From: UBA10347 sp905182135
GTDB taxonomy: Bacteria > Actinomycetota > Acidimicrobiia > Acidimicrobiales > UBA10347
Length of the DNA: 64,000 nt
Assembly (NCBI GenBank): GCA_963925805.1
Contig: CAWUSE010000009.1
Span: 62,001-126,000 of the forward strand
Direction of reading: 5' to 3'
Below are positions 17,994 to 26,054 of the stretch, one piece after another. The notes beneath the pieces are model-generated. The model saw only the letters and a program-made list of their open reading frames with translations, did not search any database and was not told where the DNA came from. The position numbers and the translations under genes were made by a program. Within the stretch, counting starts at the first letter, position 1. Every line of letters begins with the position of its first letter.

Positions 17994-19469
17994 TCAGATG
18001 ATTCGCTTCATGTCAGCCATATACCCGCGCAAGATGCCACCGATCTGTTCAACCGGATGGTTGCGAATAGCCTCGTTTACCTCGATCAGACGCGCATTGT
18101 CGACACCATCGTCGTCGAGTTGCAGGCCCTTGCCGATCACATCGCTCTTGATGTCTTTCATGAAGTCGCTCAACAGCGGGACACACGCATGGTTGTACAG
18201 GTAGCACCCGTACTCGGCTGTGTCCGAGATCGTCGCATTCATCTCATAGAGCTTCTTGCGTGCGATGGTATTGGCAATCAGCGGTGTCTCGTGAAGTGAT
18301 TCGTAGTAGGCCGAGTCGGCAATAATGCCTGCTGCAGTCATTGTTTCGAAGGCAAGCTCGACACCTGCCTTCACCATGGCGACCATGAGAATACCGTTAT
18401 CGAAGTACTCCTGCTCTGCTATCTCCACATCAGCTGCATCTGTCTTTTCATAAGCCGTTTCTGCTGTGTCAGCACGCCAGCCAAGCAGTTCAGCATCGTC
18501 ATTTGCCCAGTCGGCCATCATCGTCTTCGAAAAGGTGCCGTTCATGATGTCGTCCTGATGCTTTTTGTAAAGCGGACGCATGATGTCTTTCATCTGAGCT
18601 GACAGATCGAAGGCGCGGATCTTTGCAGGATTCGACAGGCGGTCCATCATGTTGGTCACACCGCCGTATTTAAGGGCCTCGGTGGTCGTCTCCCACCCGT
18701 ACTGGATGAGCTTGGAAGCGTAACCGGGCTCGATTCCCTCTTCGATCATCTTGTCAAAACACAGGAGAGAGCCAGTCTGCAACATGCCGCACAAGATGGT
18801 TTGTTCACCCATTAAGTCGGACTTGACCTCAGCGATGAACGAGGACATGAGTACGCCAGCCTTGTGGCCTCCTGTACCGACGGCATAGGCCTTGGCCAGC
18901 GCCAGCCCATCGCCGTTCGGATCGTTGTCCTCGTGAACAGCTATCAGGGTCGGCACACCAAAGCCACGTACGTACTCGGCGCGGACCTCTGAACCCGGGC
19001 ATTTCGGGGCCACCATGATGACGGTGATGTCGTCACGAATTTGCATGCCCTCTTCGACGATATTGAAACCATGTGAATAGGAGAGACATGCTCCATGCTT
19101 CATTAAAGGCATGATCGCGTTCACCACCGGGGTGTGCTGCTTGTCTGGGGTGAGATTCAATACGACATCGGCTGTAGGCAGCAGCTCGTCGTAGGTGCCA
19201 ACGGTAAAGCCATTCTCCGTAGCGTTTTTCCAGGACTGGCGCTTCTGCTCGATGGCCTCAGCGCGTAGCGTGTACGACACGTCTAAGCCGCTGTCTCGAA
19301 GATTCAGGCCCTGATTCAGCCCCTGAGCGCCGCAACCAATCACGACTATCTTCTTGCCTTTCAGAGCATCCACACCCTCGGTAAATTCGGCAAGGTGCAT
19401 GAAGCGGCACTTTCCCAACTCAGCCAGTTGCTCGCGCAGCGGCAAGGTGTTGAAGTAATTGTTCGCCAT
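17994..19469 (-). CDS. ilvC: Ketol-acid reductoisomerase, long (class II) form
   Basis: 491 residues, exactly the length of the E. coli enzyme. It converts acetolactate or acetohydroxybutyrate to dihydroxy acids with NADPH in Val, Leu and Ile synthesis. The N-terminus ANNYFNTLPLREQLAELGKC, the nucleotide site VIGCGAQGLNQGLNLRDSG, and VAPKCPGSEVR are of the enterobacterial type, and both C-terminal knotted domains are present. Actinobacteria normally carry the short class I enzyme of about 340 residues. ATG 19469 follows GGAAAG at good spacing and yields the family start MANNYFN. The gene is divergent from ilvY, as in E. coli, and precedes modF. Confidence 0.96.
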   Translation of the reverse strand: MANNYFNTLPLREQLAELGKCRFMHLAEFTEGVDALKGKKIVVIGCGAQGLNQGLNLRDSGLDVSYTLRAEAIEQKRQSWKNATENGFTVGTYDELLPTADVVLNLTPDKQHTPVVNAIMPLMKHGACLSYSHGFNIVEEGMQIRDDITVIMVAPKCPGSEVRAEYVRGFGVPTLIAVHEDNDPNGDGLALAKAYAVGTGGHKAGVLMSSFIAEVKSDLMGEQTILCGMLQTGSLLCFDKMIEEGIEPGYASKLIQYGWETTTEALKYGGVTNMMDRLSNPAKIRAFDLSAQMKDIMRPLYKKHQDDIMNGTFSKTMMADWANDDAELLGWRADTAETAYEKTDAADVEIAEQEYFDNGILMVAMVKAGVELAFETMTAAGIIADSAYYESLHETPLIANTIARKKLYEMNATISDTAEYGCYLYNHACVPLLSDFMKDIKSDVIGKGLQLDDDGVDNARLIEVNEAIRNHPVEQIGGILRGYMADMKRII

Positions 19470-19588
19470 GAGTGTGCTTTCCATCAGAGGTAGTTCAGTT
19501 GGATTCTACCCTTAGACCAGTGTTTCGTAAATTGATATATTTGCAATGCATCATCCCTAATTGTGCAAGATGGGCGCATACTCGCATC
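19470..19588. promoter_or_regulatory. Divergent ilvC-ilvY control region, putative IlvY operators
   Basis: 119 bases separate the two start codons, a typical arrangement for a LysR-type regulator controlling a divergent target. AT-rich sequence with the palindromic core TTGCAA at 19541-19546 and an imperfect partner TTGTGCAA at 19561-19568 is a candidate operator pair. By family precedent IlvY binds such a region and activates ilvC when acetolactate or acetohydroxybutyrate is present. Exact operator limits are inference. Confidence 0.55.
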
Positions 19589-20488
19589 ATGAACGTCAGA
19601 ACGCTTAAACACTTCCTTCTCTTGTGCGAAACTCTGAATTTTGGGCGCGCCAGCCATCGTGCGAACATCAGCACTTCTGCCCTGTCTCGCAATATCCGAC
19701 AACTCGAAACTGCGCTCAATGCATCTCTATTCGACCGCGACAACCGCACGGTTGGGCTCACCCTAGAGGGTCATAAATTTCAACGCTACGCGCGCAACGC
19801 AGTCCAACAGTGGGAGCAAATTTGTTATGAACTCACTGATCCCGCGGAGCAACTTCAGGGTGAAATAAGCATCTACTGTTCTGTGACCGCCAGCCACAGC
19901 ATTCTGTTCGACCTATTGAACCGCTTTCGACCCGCCCATCCCGGCGTTGAGATCAGGCTTCAAACCGGTGACCCCGAGCATGCCATTGCCCGCGTTCTGG
20001 CGCTGGAGGAAGACTTGGCAATTGCTGCACGCCCGGCGAGTCTGCCGCCCGGCGTGATATTTAAGCCCATACTTATCTCCCCGCTTGTCTTCATCGCCCC
20101 ACGGGAATCAACGGATCTGAGTCTTGCGCAGTTACCGCCCGACAAGACCGCCACCTGGCAGCAGATTCCGATGATTCTTGCCGCCAGCGGGATCGCCCGT
20201 AAACGCGTCGACGCCTGGTTCCGAACCCTTGGCGTCACGCCAAAGATCTACGCACAAGTGGCTGGTAATGAAGCCATCGTCAGCATGGTCAGTCTAGGTC
20301 TCGGCGTTGGCATCGTGCCGAAAATCGTTCTCGACAACAGTCCACTTGCCGCTCGAGTGCGGATACTCGACATCAAACCTGCTTTGGCGCCCTACGACCT
20401 CGGACTATTCACCTTGAAACGCAATCTCAAAAACCCGCTGGTCAGCGCTTTCTGGTCATTGTTGGCCGATGAGACAGACGAAGTCTGA
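19589..20488 (+). CDS. ilvY: LysR-type activator IlvY
   Basis: 299 residues from the ATG at 19589 (E. coli IlvY has 297). The N-terminal winged helix reads MNVRTLKHFLLLCETLNFGR followed by ASHRANISTSALSRNIRQLE, and an effector-binding domain follows (GEISIYCSVTASHSILFDLL, SLGLGVGIVPKIVLDNSP). Sequence and divergent placement beside a class II ilvC identify it as IlvY rather than a general LysR protein. It should activate ilvC in response to acetohydroxy acids. The frame is open to 19472, but that extension crosses the promoter region. Convergent with ilvN. Confidence 0.93.
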   Translation: MNVRTLKHFLLLCETLNFGRASHRANISTSALSRNIRQLETALNASLFDRDNRTVGLTLEGHKFQRYARNAVQQWEQICYELTDPAEQLQGEISIYCSVTASHSILFDLLNRFRPAHPGVEIRLQTGDPEHAIARVLALEEDLAIAARPASLPPGVIFKPILISPLVFIAPRESTDLSLAQLPPDKTATWQQIPMILAASGIARKRVDAWFRTLGVTPKIYAQVAGNEAIVSMVSLGLGVGIVPKIVLDNSPLAARVRILDIKPALAPYDLGLFTLKRNLKNPLVSAFWSLLADETDEV

Positions 20489-20540
20489 AATCATGCTGCT
20501 GCAGTTTCGAAGCGGTGGTCGGTGTCTTAGCTCTGCACCA

Positions 20541-20575
20541 CGGAGAACGTCGGCTGCGATGCTCTTCGTTCTCCG
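20541..20575. terminator. Inverted repeat between convergent ilvY and ilvN
   Basis: CGGAGAACG at 20541-20549 pairs perfectly with CGTTCTCCG at 20567-20575 across a 17-base loop. It sits in the 94-base gap between two converging genes, at the junction of the ilvYC block and ilvBN, and probably ends transcription from both sides. No long T-run follows. Confidence 0.5.
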
Positions 20576-20582
20576 GTTGGAT

Positions 20583-21101
20583 TTAGATTGAAGGGGTTGA
20601 TTCGACTTTGGCTAGCTCACTGAGAGCGATCTTGCCTGTGCGCTGAATCTCGATAATGCCGTAACGGCCTAACAGCGCCTCGAAATCGTCGAGGCGGCGT
20701 TGTGATCCCGCAAGCGAAACCATTAGTTGATCAAAGCCCACGTTCAGCACCTGGGCATCGAAGATTTGAACAAGATCGAGAATCTCGCGTCGCGACTCGG
20801 GCGTCGGCGCGTTGAGCGTCGCCATCAGTAGCTCGCGTTCGACCGATGTTTCCGAATCAAGTTCGCGGATCTCGAGCACGTTGATGAGCTTGTCGAGCTG
20901 CTTTACCACCTGGTCGATAGACGTCGAGCTGACGTCGACAACAATCGTGATTCGGCTAAAGCGCTCATCTTCGGTTGGCGCTACGGCCAGAGATTCAATG
21001 TTAAAGCCGCGCCGGGAGAAGAGACCGGCGATACGAGCAAGGACGCCAGCCTTGTTCTCGACGCGAACGACAATAGTGTGGAATTCGCAGGCATCGCTCA
21101 T
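20583..21101 (-). CDS. ilvN: Acetolactate synthase small (regulatory) subunit
   Basis: 172 residues with an N-terminal ACT domain (TIVVRVENKAGVLARIAGLF, RRGFNIESLAVAPTEDERFS) that binds valine for feedback inhibition, and the usual C-terminal domain. Length is normal for the IlvH/IlvN type. The ATG overlaps the ilvB stop by four bases, so the two subunits are translationally coupled. In most actinobacteria ilvC follows directly; here a convergent foreign-type ilvY stands in that place. Confidence 0.95.
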   Translation of the reverse strand: MSDACEFHTIVVRVENKAGVLARIAGLFSRRGFNIESLAVAPTEDERFSRITIVVDVSSTSIDQVVKQLDKLINVLEIRELDSETSVERELLMATLNAPTPESRREILDLVQIFDAQVLNVGFDQLMVSLAGSQRRLDDFEALLGRYGIIEIQRTGKIALSELAKVESTPSI

Positions 21102-22837
21102 GACGAGACTCCTTCGTCGTCTCGCTGCGAAGGATCGACCAGTAGATCGCTATTGCTTGCGCCGGCCGGAACCATTGGATAAACATTCTCGGTGGCTTGC
21201 GTCCGAAAGTCGATCACGACCGGACGGTCATTGATCTCGTTGGCTTTCCGAATGGTCGGCTCGACTTCTTCGGGTGAGTCGACTCGGAATCCAACGCAGC
21301 CCATGGCTTCGGCCCACATCTTGTAGTTGGGGATGTCTGACCCGAAGTGAGTCTCGCTGAAGCGCTCGTCGTAGAACAGTTCTTGCCACTGACGGACCAT
21401 GCCCAGCCAGCTGTTGTTCAGAATTGCGACCTTGATAGGGATCTTTTCGACCGCTGCGGTGATGAGTTCTTGCGATGTCATCTGGAAACAACCATCGCCA
21501 TCGACCGCCCAAACCATGCGGTCCGGCATTCCGGCTTTGGCCCCAACCGCTGCTGGAATCGAGTAACCCATTGTGCCAAGACCACCCGAGTTGATCCAGG
21601 TGTAGGGGTGATTAAACGTCCAGTACTGGCTGGCCCACATCTGATGCTGACCAACACCTGAACAAAGAATGGTGTCGCTAGGGCAGGCTTCGGCGAGCTT
21701 CTCGATCACAAACTGTGGTTTCAGCAGCTTGCCCGGTTCATGGTCGCCGTAGACCAGCGGGTACTTCTCTTGCCAGCCGCTAAGCGTCTGGCGCCACGCA
21801 TCACGATTGGGCTGTGCCTTGGCACCGCCTAACCCTTCGAGCTCACCGAGCATGTCAGAGATGATCGACTTGGCATCGCCAGCGATCGGTATATGCGCAA
21901 ATCGAACCTTGCCGAGCTCGGCCGGGTCGATGTCGACATGGATAATCTTGGCATCGGGTGCGAACTTGTCACGAGCTCCCGTCACGCGGTCGTCAAAACG
22001 GGCGCCCAATGCGATGAGTAGGTCAGCCTCTTGCATTGCCATTACCGCGGTGTAGTTGCCGTGCATGCCCGGCATGCCCAGATTCAGTTCGTGGTCATCA
22101 GGAAAACCGCCACGGTTCATCAACGTGGTTACCACGGGGATCTGCGTCATTTCGGCCAGCGCCATTAGCTCGGCTGCTGCACGAGAGCGCAAAATACCGC
22201 CGCCGCTGTAGATCACGGGACGCTCAGCCGCCATGATCATCTTTGCGGCTTCTGCAATCGCGGTTGGATCGCCTGTGGTCTTTGGGTTGTAGCCGGGAAG
22301 ATCGTGCCCCGTCGGCTCGTACCACTCGAATACGGCGTCGGGGAGAACGAGATCTTTGGGGATGTCGACTAGCACCGGACCTGGACGCCCGGTCGTCGCC
22401 AGATGGAACGCATCGTGGATGACCTGAGGAATGTCTTCGACCTTGGTCACCAGGTAGTTGTGCTTGGTGGCCGACATGGTGATACCGGTCGTATCGGCTT
22501 CCTGGAAGGCATCGGTGCCGATTGCCGGAAGCGCGACCTGGCCCGTGATGCAGACCATGGGGATCGAGTCCATCATCGCGTCGAGTAGAGCGGTGACCAT
22601 GTTGGTTGCGGCGGGACCGCTGGTCACGATCGCAACACCGGGCTTGCCTGTGGCGTGGGCATAGCCCGAAGCCATATGACCAGCACCTTGCTCGTGACGC
22701 ACTAGAATGTGTCGAATACTCGACTCGATCAGTGGGTCATAGACGGGCAGGATCGCACCACCGGGCATGCCAAATACGGTCTCCACGCCCTCATGCTCGA
22801 GCGCTTTGAGCACCGCTTGGGCTCCGTTGATCTGCAT
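21098..22837 (-). CDS. ilvB: Acetolactate synthase large subunit
   Basis: 579 residues, a thiamine-diphosphate enzyme that condenses two pyruvates, or pyruvate and 2-oxobutyrate. The activating Glu lies in HEGVETVFGMPGGAILPVYD. The FAD/linker domain is present, and the ThDP motif GDG...NN reads VDGDGCFQMTSQELITAAVE up to AILNNSWLGMV. It is the first structural gene of ilvBN. ATG 22837 follows AGGTGAG. The 190-base leader upstream carries an apparent attenuator. Confidence 0.96.
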   Translation of the reverse strand: MQINGAQAVLKALEHEGVETVFGMPGGAILPVYDPLIESSIRHILVRHEQGAGHMASGYAHATGKPGVAIVTSGPAATNMVTALLDAMMDSIPMVCITGQVALPAIGTDAFQEADTTGITMSATKHNYLVTKVEDIPQVIHDAFHLATTGRPGPVLVDIPKDLVLPDAVFEWYEPTGHDLPGYNPKTTGDPTAIAEAAKMIMAAERPVIYSGGGILRSRAAAELMALAEMTQIPVVTTLMNRGGFPDDHELNLGMPGMHGNYTAVMAMQEADLLIALGARFDDRVTGARDKFAPDAKIIHVDIDPAELGKVRFAHIPIAGDAKSIISDMLGELEGLGGAKAQPNRDAWRQTLSGWQEKYPLVYGDHEPGKLLKPQFVIEKLAEACPSDTILCSGVGQHQMWASQYWTFNHPYTWINSGGLGTMGYSIPAAVGAKAGMPDRMVWAVDGDGCFQMTSQELITAAVEKIPIKVAILNNSWLGMVRQWQELFYDERFSETHFGSDIPNYKMWAEAMGCVGFRVDSPEEVEPTIRKANEINDRPVVIDFRTQATENVYPMVPAGASNSDLLVDPSQRDDEGVSS

Positions 22838-22947
22838 TACTCACCTGCTTTGGCTTGTTCGTTTGTCATAACTGTTTGGTTTTGTCTGCTACACGCTGGA
22901 ACGCTTTGCGGTAGTGCTGCGGTGTCTTTGACCCTGAAAAGCAGAAG

Positions 22948-22967
22948 GGCCTCCCGGAGGGGAGGCC
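22948..22967 (-). terminator. Attenuator-type terminator in the ilvB leader
   Basis: On the minus strand GGCCTCCC pairs perfectly with GGGAGGCC across a CTCC loop and is followed by CTTCTGCTTTT, a fair U-rich tail. It lies 28 bases after the stop of a Val/Leu leader peptide and 110 bases before ilvB. This position is that expected of an intrinsic terminator controlled by translation of the leader peptide. Confidence 0.75.
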
Positions 22968-22994
22968 AAGCGCACACGGGAAAAGAACCGAGCG

Positions 22995-23027
22995 CTACGT
23001 AAGTACTACTACCGTGCTGTGCAACAT
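22995..23027 (-). CDS. ilvB leader peptide (MLHSTVVVLT)
   Basis: A ten-codon frame ATG TTG CAC AGC ACG GTA GTA GTA CTT ACG followed by TAG. Three consecutive Val codons next to Leu, immediately upstream of a terminator hairpin and ilvB, is the layout of a branched-chain amino acid attenuation peptide. A good -10 hexamer lies nine bases before the ATG, so the mRNA would be leaderless or nearly so, which is common in actinobacteria. Scarcity of charged tRNA-Val or tRNA-Leu would stall the ribosome and favour readthrough into ilvB. The peptide itself should have no other role. Inferred from sequence only. Confidence 0.75.
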   Translation of the reverse strand: MLHSTVVVLT

Positions 23028-23583
23028 GACCGACTCAGTATATGAAGAGGAACGGGCAGGCGTCTACCCCGGCTCGTTTGATCCCCCAACGATCGCCCAT
23101 CTTGGCATCGCAGTACTAGCCAAACGAGCTGCCAATTTGGGCCGCATCGACCTGGTTGTTTCCCGTAATGCGCTGGCCAAAGAGGATGCAGACCATGCAC
23201 CATTCGACCTCCGAATAGCTGTCATCGAGGCCAGCATCGCTCACGCTCCATGGCTGAATTTGGTGATCACAGAGAAACAGCTCATCGCCGATATCGCTGC
23301 TGGTTACCATGCCGTGATCATGGGTGCGGACAAGTTCGAACAAATCCAAGACGTGCAGTTTTACGCCGACGAGGCCACCCGCGATACTGCTATGGCAGCG
23401 CTGCCAACAGTGGTCGGCCCCAATCGCCAGGGCTCGCCCGACCTACCAGCCACCGCTGTTGTAATCGATCTGCCTCCCAAGCTTCAAGATGTTTCGTCCA
23501 GCGGCGCCCGCTCTGGTCGTCCAGAGTGGATGACGCCACCGGCCCGCAAGACCGCAACGGCCAACAGCATCTGGGGATTCTGA
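23026..23583 (+). CDS. NadD-like nucleotidyltransferase family protein
   Basis: 185 residues of the HxGH-type nucleotidyltransferase fold. The N-terminal VYPGSFDPPTIAHLGIAVLA holds a T-x-x-H form of the nucleotide-binding motif, and GYHAVIMGADKFEQIQD resembles the NaMN adenylyltransferase core. The C-terminal third is short and lacks the clear ISSTxIR segment, so the reaction is uncertain and it may not be the real NadD. ATG 23026 or GTG 23014 are the only reasonable starts. The ATG shares the palindrome CATG with the divergent ilv leader-peptide start. Confidence 0.7.
   Translation: MTDSVYEEERAGVYPGSFDPPTIAHLGIAVLAKRAANLGRIDLVVSRNALAKEDADHAPFDLRIAVIEASIAHAPWLNLVITEKQLIADIAAGYHAVIMGADKFEQIQDVQFYADEATRDTAMAALPTVVGPNRQGSPDLPATAVVIDLPPKLQDVSSSGARSGRPEWMTPPARKTATANSIWGF
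23037..23066 (-). promoter_or_regulatory. Putative ilv leader promoter
   Basis: On the minus strand TAGACG (23061-23066) and TATACT (23037-23042) are spaced by 18 bases and match -35 and -10 consensus at 4/6 and 5/6. The start of transcription would fall at or within a few bases of the leader-peptide ATG at 23027. The promoter lies inside the 5' end of the divergent nucleotidyltransferase gene. Confidence 0.5.
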
Positions 23584-23703
23584 AGCTTTATTGGCAGAGT
23601 CCCGCGGAGCAGGTCAACCACGGCACCGGACACGACTGCCAACGAGTGACCAATTACGGCAATCGTTGGTTTGTTGCACTCTCTTAGATCTAGGCGTTCG
23701 GAC

Positions 23704-25545
23704 TTAGATGTAGGGGTTCGGAACGTCAAGATCAACAGGCAGGCCGAAACCAGGTAGACGAATGTGTCGATCGGTGATCTCGAGGTCGTTCCCGCCTAAA
23801 ACGCCCTCGCCGAACTGATAGATACTTTCCACCGTCTCTGTGCACATTGCGTCGTCGTAATCGTTGGCTTGAGCGCTTACGGACTCAGAGCGTGACGCAT
23901 GATCCACCATTGCTTGTTTCCCCCAGCGCTGCTCGAGTAATTCCCGAGTCCAGGTAGGCGACATGATCAGGCCGGTGGCGTTGTTGCCACCAAAACCTTT
24001 GCTGTTGATAAACGCCGCTTGGCGTTGGGTTTCATCGAGTTCGGTGTGGGTCATAGCCAGCGCTAAATTGTCAGTCTTGACGTCGTCGGCAACATGATCG
24101 ATCGAGGTAATCCCCGGCAACCAACCATCGTGCCAGGTGCCCAGCACAGCACTCATCTGGTCGCCACCAGCAGGCGCCATCGAGTGGCCTACGTATGACT
24201 TGATCGCGGCAACTGGCCAGTCCTCAATACCAAACGTGCCAGCCAAACGGCTCAGGATGCCAGACTCGGTCACACGATTCTGTGGTGTACCCGTGCCATG
24301 TGCTTGCATATGTGTGCCATGGCGCAAGCCATCATCGCCCAGCATGTTCCTGGCCAAACCCATGGCCTTGCCAACCGTCAGATAGTTGCCGACGCCCGGG
24401 CCAGGAATGGACTTCTTGAAGCCATCGGCGTTCACGAACACCCCTCCGACCGAGCCCAAGATTTGGGCCCCCAGCTCGACCGCTAGCTCGTCGTCCATCA
24501 GCAGTGTGTAAACCCCCGACTCGGCCACAGTGAAACCAGCATTAGCAGAGAACGGACGACACGAGCGACGCAGATCGGGAACGTCAGAACCATCAAGCGC
24601 CATGAGCGCTTCGTCTTCACTAAGTGCACCCATCATGCGGTAGCCCTCGATTACCTCGGGCACGATTGGGGCCTCTGCATTACCGACCATGACAATGCGC
24701 TTGTCACCTGAAGCGATCGCATCAGCGCCGCGCTTGAGGTTGTACAAGAACGTGGCGCACGCGCCGATGATGCCGGCAGTCTCCCCCACCGAACCAAGCA
24801 CATACGCGTTTATGAAGTCACCTGGCATCTCGGACAGGCCAAGGGGGACATTTTTCGACGTGGGCCTTTTGCCCGTCAAGCTGTTCTGATACAGACCGCC
24901 ATAACCCTCGCTGTCGAGTTGCCCCATTGCACTACCAGAGAAAACAGCGAACTGATCTGGCTTGATCACGGACTTCAATAGATCGAGACCTAGCCCGGTG
25001 CTACGCAATGCATCAGACGCGGCAAAGACCGTGATCTGCAATCCCCTGGGATGGCTACGCGAGCCATAGAGCGCTCCAGGTTCAAAGCCTTCAGGTAGCT
25101 GGCCAGCCGAGTTCACCTTCATTGGCTGTGCGGTCTGAGCAAACAGGTTCGGGTCACCCGTAACGGTGACCTGAACAGAGCGGTCTTCCTCTTCGCTAAG
25201 GTGCCAGTTGTCGGGCAGGACATCAGGAAGCTGGCGTGAGCTCAGGCGGAAAGTCAGGTCGGGTTGTCCCTGATCATGGGGCACAGCGGTGTGCCAGCGC
25301 ATCTGGTTGCGACGCTCGTCGGTAATACGCCTGATCAGCGTGCCGTCAAGAATCATTTGGCGAGTTTGATCGGCGTTCGGGCCACCTGGCGTGCCCATCA
25401 ACGCAGCCAGACTGGTGAAGGTTCGCGATGCTGCGGCGTCTCCAAGCGCGTCGATGACCATGCGTCGATACGCATGGTGAAACGACAGCCGACCAGCGGG
25501 GTTTACCCCACCAAAGCCGACGATTACTGGCAAGTGTGCGGGCAT
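23704..25545 (-). CDS. Large beta-ketoacyl-ACP synthase homologue
   Basis: 613 residues, about 200 longer than a FabF-type enzyme. The thiolase-fold catalytic triad is present: Cys263 in IIGACATFLYN, His416 in AHGTGTPQN and His454 in GHSMAPAGG, along with KSYVGH and NSKGFGGNNAT. It should condense an acyl thioester with malonyl-ACP. The extra sequence is in the N-terminal 200 residues and within the core. No acyl carrier protein, ketoreductase or acyltransferase gene is adjacent, so it may extend fatty acids or serve a small dedicated pathway. Stand-alone, flanked by gaps of over 100 bases. Confidence 0.85.
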   Translation of the reverse strand: MPAHLPVIVGFGGVNPAGRLSFHHAYRRMVIDALGDAAASRTFTSLAALMGTPGGPNADQTRQMILDGTLIRRITDERRNQMRWHTAVPHDQGQPDLTFRLSSRQLPDVLPDNWHLSEEEDRSVQVTVTGDPNLFAQTAQPMKVNSAGQLPEGFEPGALYGSRSHPRGLQITVFAASDALRSTGLGLDLLKSVIKPDQFAVFSGSAMGQLDSEGYGGLYQNSLTGKRPTSKNVPLGLSEMPGDFINAYVLGSVGETAGIIGACATFLYNLKRGADAIASGDKRIVMVGNAEAPIVPEVIEGYRMMGALSEDEALMALDGSDVPDLRRSCRPFSANAGFTVAESGVYTLLMDDELAVELGAQILGSVGGVFVNADGFKKSIPGPGVGNYLTVGKAMGLARNMLGDDGLRHGTHMQAHGTGTPQNRVTESGILSRLAGTFGIEDWPVAAIKSYVGHSMAPAGGDQMSAVLGTWHDGWLPGITSIDHVADDVKTDNLALAMTHTELDETQRQAAFINSKGFGGNNATGLIMSPTWTRELLEQRWGKQAMVDHASRSESVSAQANDYDDAMCTETVESIYQFGEGVLGGNDLEITDRHIRLPGFGLPVDLDVPNPYI

Positions 25546-26054
25546 GGCTTATGCACAACCGTTCAGGGTCGATGGTTGGATCACGAATACCTTCATGCAG
25601 GAGCCATGATCACGGTGATCTCGGCGGCATCGTTAAGGATGCCACTGGCCATATCACCATCGCCAATTTGACAAGCAAAGGCAACCTTCCCGTTGCCATC
25701 ACCAAGATTGATGGCGCATGGCGCTGGTCCTAAATCCACGCCTGTCAACGCGGAACCTCGCTGGAGGGCAGCATCGTTGTCGCGCCCACTCCGCATTTGC
25801 TTGGTGTCTGCTTCCCTGGACTCTGGTGGCAGCTTGTGCAGCGCGCTCAGAGGGAAATGTTGATCCGACGGAGCGGCCGGGTTCGCTGGTTGCTCAGCAG
25901 CGGTAAAGCCGAGCGAACGTTGCTCGAAAACGAGCAACGGCTTCGTTCCAATGACCTTGTGAGCGCCGTGCTGAATGATCGAACACATATGCCCGCAACA
26001 CTACCCGTCGGCAATGAACTGATCTAAGAACTCTCCAACCGACAGAATGTCACC
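25546..26054. other. Intergenic stretch without a supported gene
   Basis: About 500 bases between the divergent ketoacyl synthase and MATE genes. Open frames exist on both strands (for example 25593-25988 minus and 25536-25733 plus) but they overlap each other and show no known domain. Both neighbouring promoters must lie here. No clear hairpin or RNA gene is seen. Confidence 0.4.
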
